DNA from: Macrobrachium rosenbergii
Lineage: Eukaryota > Arthropoda > Malacostraca > Decapoda > Palaemonidae
DNA: 64,000 nt
Direction of reading: 5' to 3'
NCBI RefSeq assembly: GCF_040412425.1
Contig: NC_089781.1
Location: forward strand, 56,169,968 to 56,233,967
A model generated the notes under the pieces. The model ran no database searches and had not been told where the DNA came from. It saw nothing but the letters and a program-made list of their open reading frames with translations. Each line of letters starts with the position of its first letter. Within the stretch, counting starts at the first letter, position 1. The position numbers were made by a program, and so were the translations under genes. Of the stretch, positions 62,714 through 64,000 are shown piece after piece.

Positions 62714-63598
62714 TGGCTTCCCCCGCAGCACCTTCAGGAGGCCAAAAAGGCCTTCGCAGAGATGGAAAGGATGGGCATATGCAAAAAGGCTCCCAGCCCG
62801 TGGGTTTTCCCTCTTCACATGGTGCAGAAAGCAGATGGCACCTGGAGGCCCTGCGGCGACTACAGGTGGTTGAACCTGGCAACAGAACCGGACCACTATC
62901 CCCTGCCAAACATGCAGGACCTGATGGCCTCTTTCCACGGGGCCAGGATATTCTCCAAAATGGACCTACTAAAATCTTATTTTCAGGTCCCAGTAGCTCC
63001 AGAGGACATCCCCAAAACCGCCATCATCACGCCCTTCAGGTCCTGCATCTTCACCTTCTCCACCTTCGGCCTGAGGAATGCGGGCACAACCTTCCAGAGG
63101 TTGATGGACAGCATCCTGGGGGACCTGGACATATGCGTCTGCTATGTCGACGATATCCTAATCTTTTCCAGATCCTGGGAGGAACACCTGCGACACATCC
63201 GGAAGGTCCTGCAGTGCCTGCAGGAGAGCGGCCTCATCATCAGGTTTGACAAGTGCACCTTCGGTGTCGAGAAGGTGGAGTTGTTAGGGCACAAGATATC
63301 CCCGGAGGGCGTCCGCCCAATGTCGTTGAAGGTCGAAGCCTTCGAGGAATTCCCCACCCCTACCGCCATCAGGGCCGTACAAGAATTCCTCGGGATGGTC
63401 AACTACTACAGAAGATTCATCCTGGGGATTGCTCACACCATGGCCCCCCCTGACGGAGGTCCTGAAGGGACGTCCAAAGACCTTAGTGTGGGGTCCCGAC
63501 CAGTTCTGGAACAGGTCATCAGAGGGACCCCTCAGCCCATTGCCTTCTTCAGTAGGAGGCTAAACCCCGCCGAGTCCTGCTACAGCACCTTCGACTGA
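62714..63598 (+). pseudogene. Ty3-type reverse transcriptase, frameshifted at the 3' side
   Basis: LPPQHLQEAKKAFAEMERMG, then SPWVFPLHMVQKADGTWRPC, GDYRWLNLATEPDHYPLPNM, FSKMDLLKSYFQVPVAPEDI (first Asp), FTFSTFGLRNAGTTFQRLMD, CYVDDILIFSRSWEEHLRHI (YVDD) and VQEFLGMVNYYRRFI. One extra C in a C7 run (63444-63450) shifts the frame. A deletion then joins the GPDQFW region to LEQVIRGTPQPIAFFSRRLN, and a TGA (63596-63598) stands where the family has STFD-R-ELLA. Confidence 0.9.
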
Positions 63599-64000
63599 GA
63601 ACTCCTCGCAGCACACAAGGCGGTACGGCACTTCAAGTTCCTCCTGGAGGGGACGCCCTTCACAATATGGACCGACCACCAGCCGCTGGTCCACGCCTTC
63701 ACAAGGCTGGGTGACGCATGGTCCTCTAGGCAGCAGCGGCACCTCGCAGCCATTGCGGAGTTCACCTGCACCATCAAATACCTCCCCGGCAGGAAGAACC
63801 CGGTAGCTGATGCCCTCTCGAGGATTGAGATCGATTCTGTACAGCTCGGGATCGATTACGAGGACCTGGTCCGCGAACAAGCTGCTGACCCTGAGACCCT
63901 AGCCTACCATACAGCCGTCACGTTGCTGAAGTGGAAGGATGTGCCATTCGGCTCAGGAGGATCAACATTACTGAGCTATGTCAGTACCGGACGCCCCCGC
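63599..64000 (+). pseudogene. Ty3-type RNase H, continues past window
   Basis: In the same frame after the TGA: ELLAAHKAVRHFKFLLEGTP, FTIWTDHQPLVHAF (T-D-H-x-P-L), RQQRHLAAIAEFTCTIKYLP, then GRKNPVADALSRIE (G-x-x-N-x-V-A-D-A-L-S-R, end of RNase H). The linker toward integrase (SVQLGIDYEDLVREQAADPE) runs to the end of the window. Confidence 0.9.

Larger units (their letters stand above)
60446..64000 (+). mobile_element. Ty3-type (Metaviridae) LTR retrotransposon, partial, runs off window
   Basis: 5' LTR, leader, gag, protease, RT and RNase H in the Ty3 order, truncated by the window end before integrase. Higher GC than the surroundings (coding part is C-rich), unlike the AT-rich BEL element. 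Antisense to A2M. Four in-frame TGA codons, one homopolymer frameshift and an RNase H deletion show it is dead. Confidence 0.92.

Overview
The window is eukaryotic and reads as a large, repeat-rich invertebrate nuclear genome, most likely a decapod crustacean. This rests on introns of up to about 10 kb with GT/AG borders, very long (TA)n, (GA)n and (AAT)n arrays, and the mix of Penelope-like, BEL/Pao, Ty3-type, non-LTR and tRNA-derived SINE elements. The decapod assignment is an inference.

One host gene dominates. An alpha-2-macroglobulin (thioester protein, protease-trapping humoral immunity) lies on the minus strand from beyond 59360 down to about 8000. I could place 21 consecutive exons by splice sites and family similarity. 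Their phases agree at every junction and they sum to 3579 nt (1192 codons plus stop). They cover the end of MG3/MG4 through MG5, MG6, a Gly/Ser-rich bait exon, MG7, CUB, the thioester domain (GCGEQNM) and the receptor-binding domain. A 42-nt terminal coding exon is followed by AATAAA. The N-terminal part (signal peptide, MG1 to MG3, roughly 300 residues by family length) was not found and should lie beyond the right end, past a Ty3-type element.

Layout. 1-6040: a Penelope-like element (+) split by a 4.4-kb non-LTR retrotransposon (-). 6040-8000: downstream flank with microsatellites. 8000-15472: exons 21-17, with an old non-LTR relic in the 10.3-12.4 kb part. 15473-23438: one 8-kb intron holding a 5.3-kb almost pure pyrimidine tract (interrupted by a SINE) and two fold-back repeats. 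23439-29513: exons 16-10. 29514-39901: intron with a BEL/Pao element (31759-39503) that has both LTRs and a TAAT duplication. 39902-47172: bait exon 9 and exons 8-7, with a second Penelope-like element, a SINE and an RT relic between them. 47173-52191: intron with a 36-bp minisatellite interrupted by a SINE. 52192-59360: exons 6-1. 60446-64000: the 5' LTR and gag-pol of a Ty3-type element running off the window.

No nested host gene, canonical tRNA/rRNA gene, CRISPR array or operon is visible. The mobile elements carry stops or frameshifts and look inactive.
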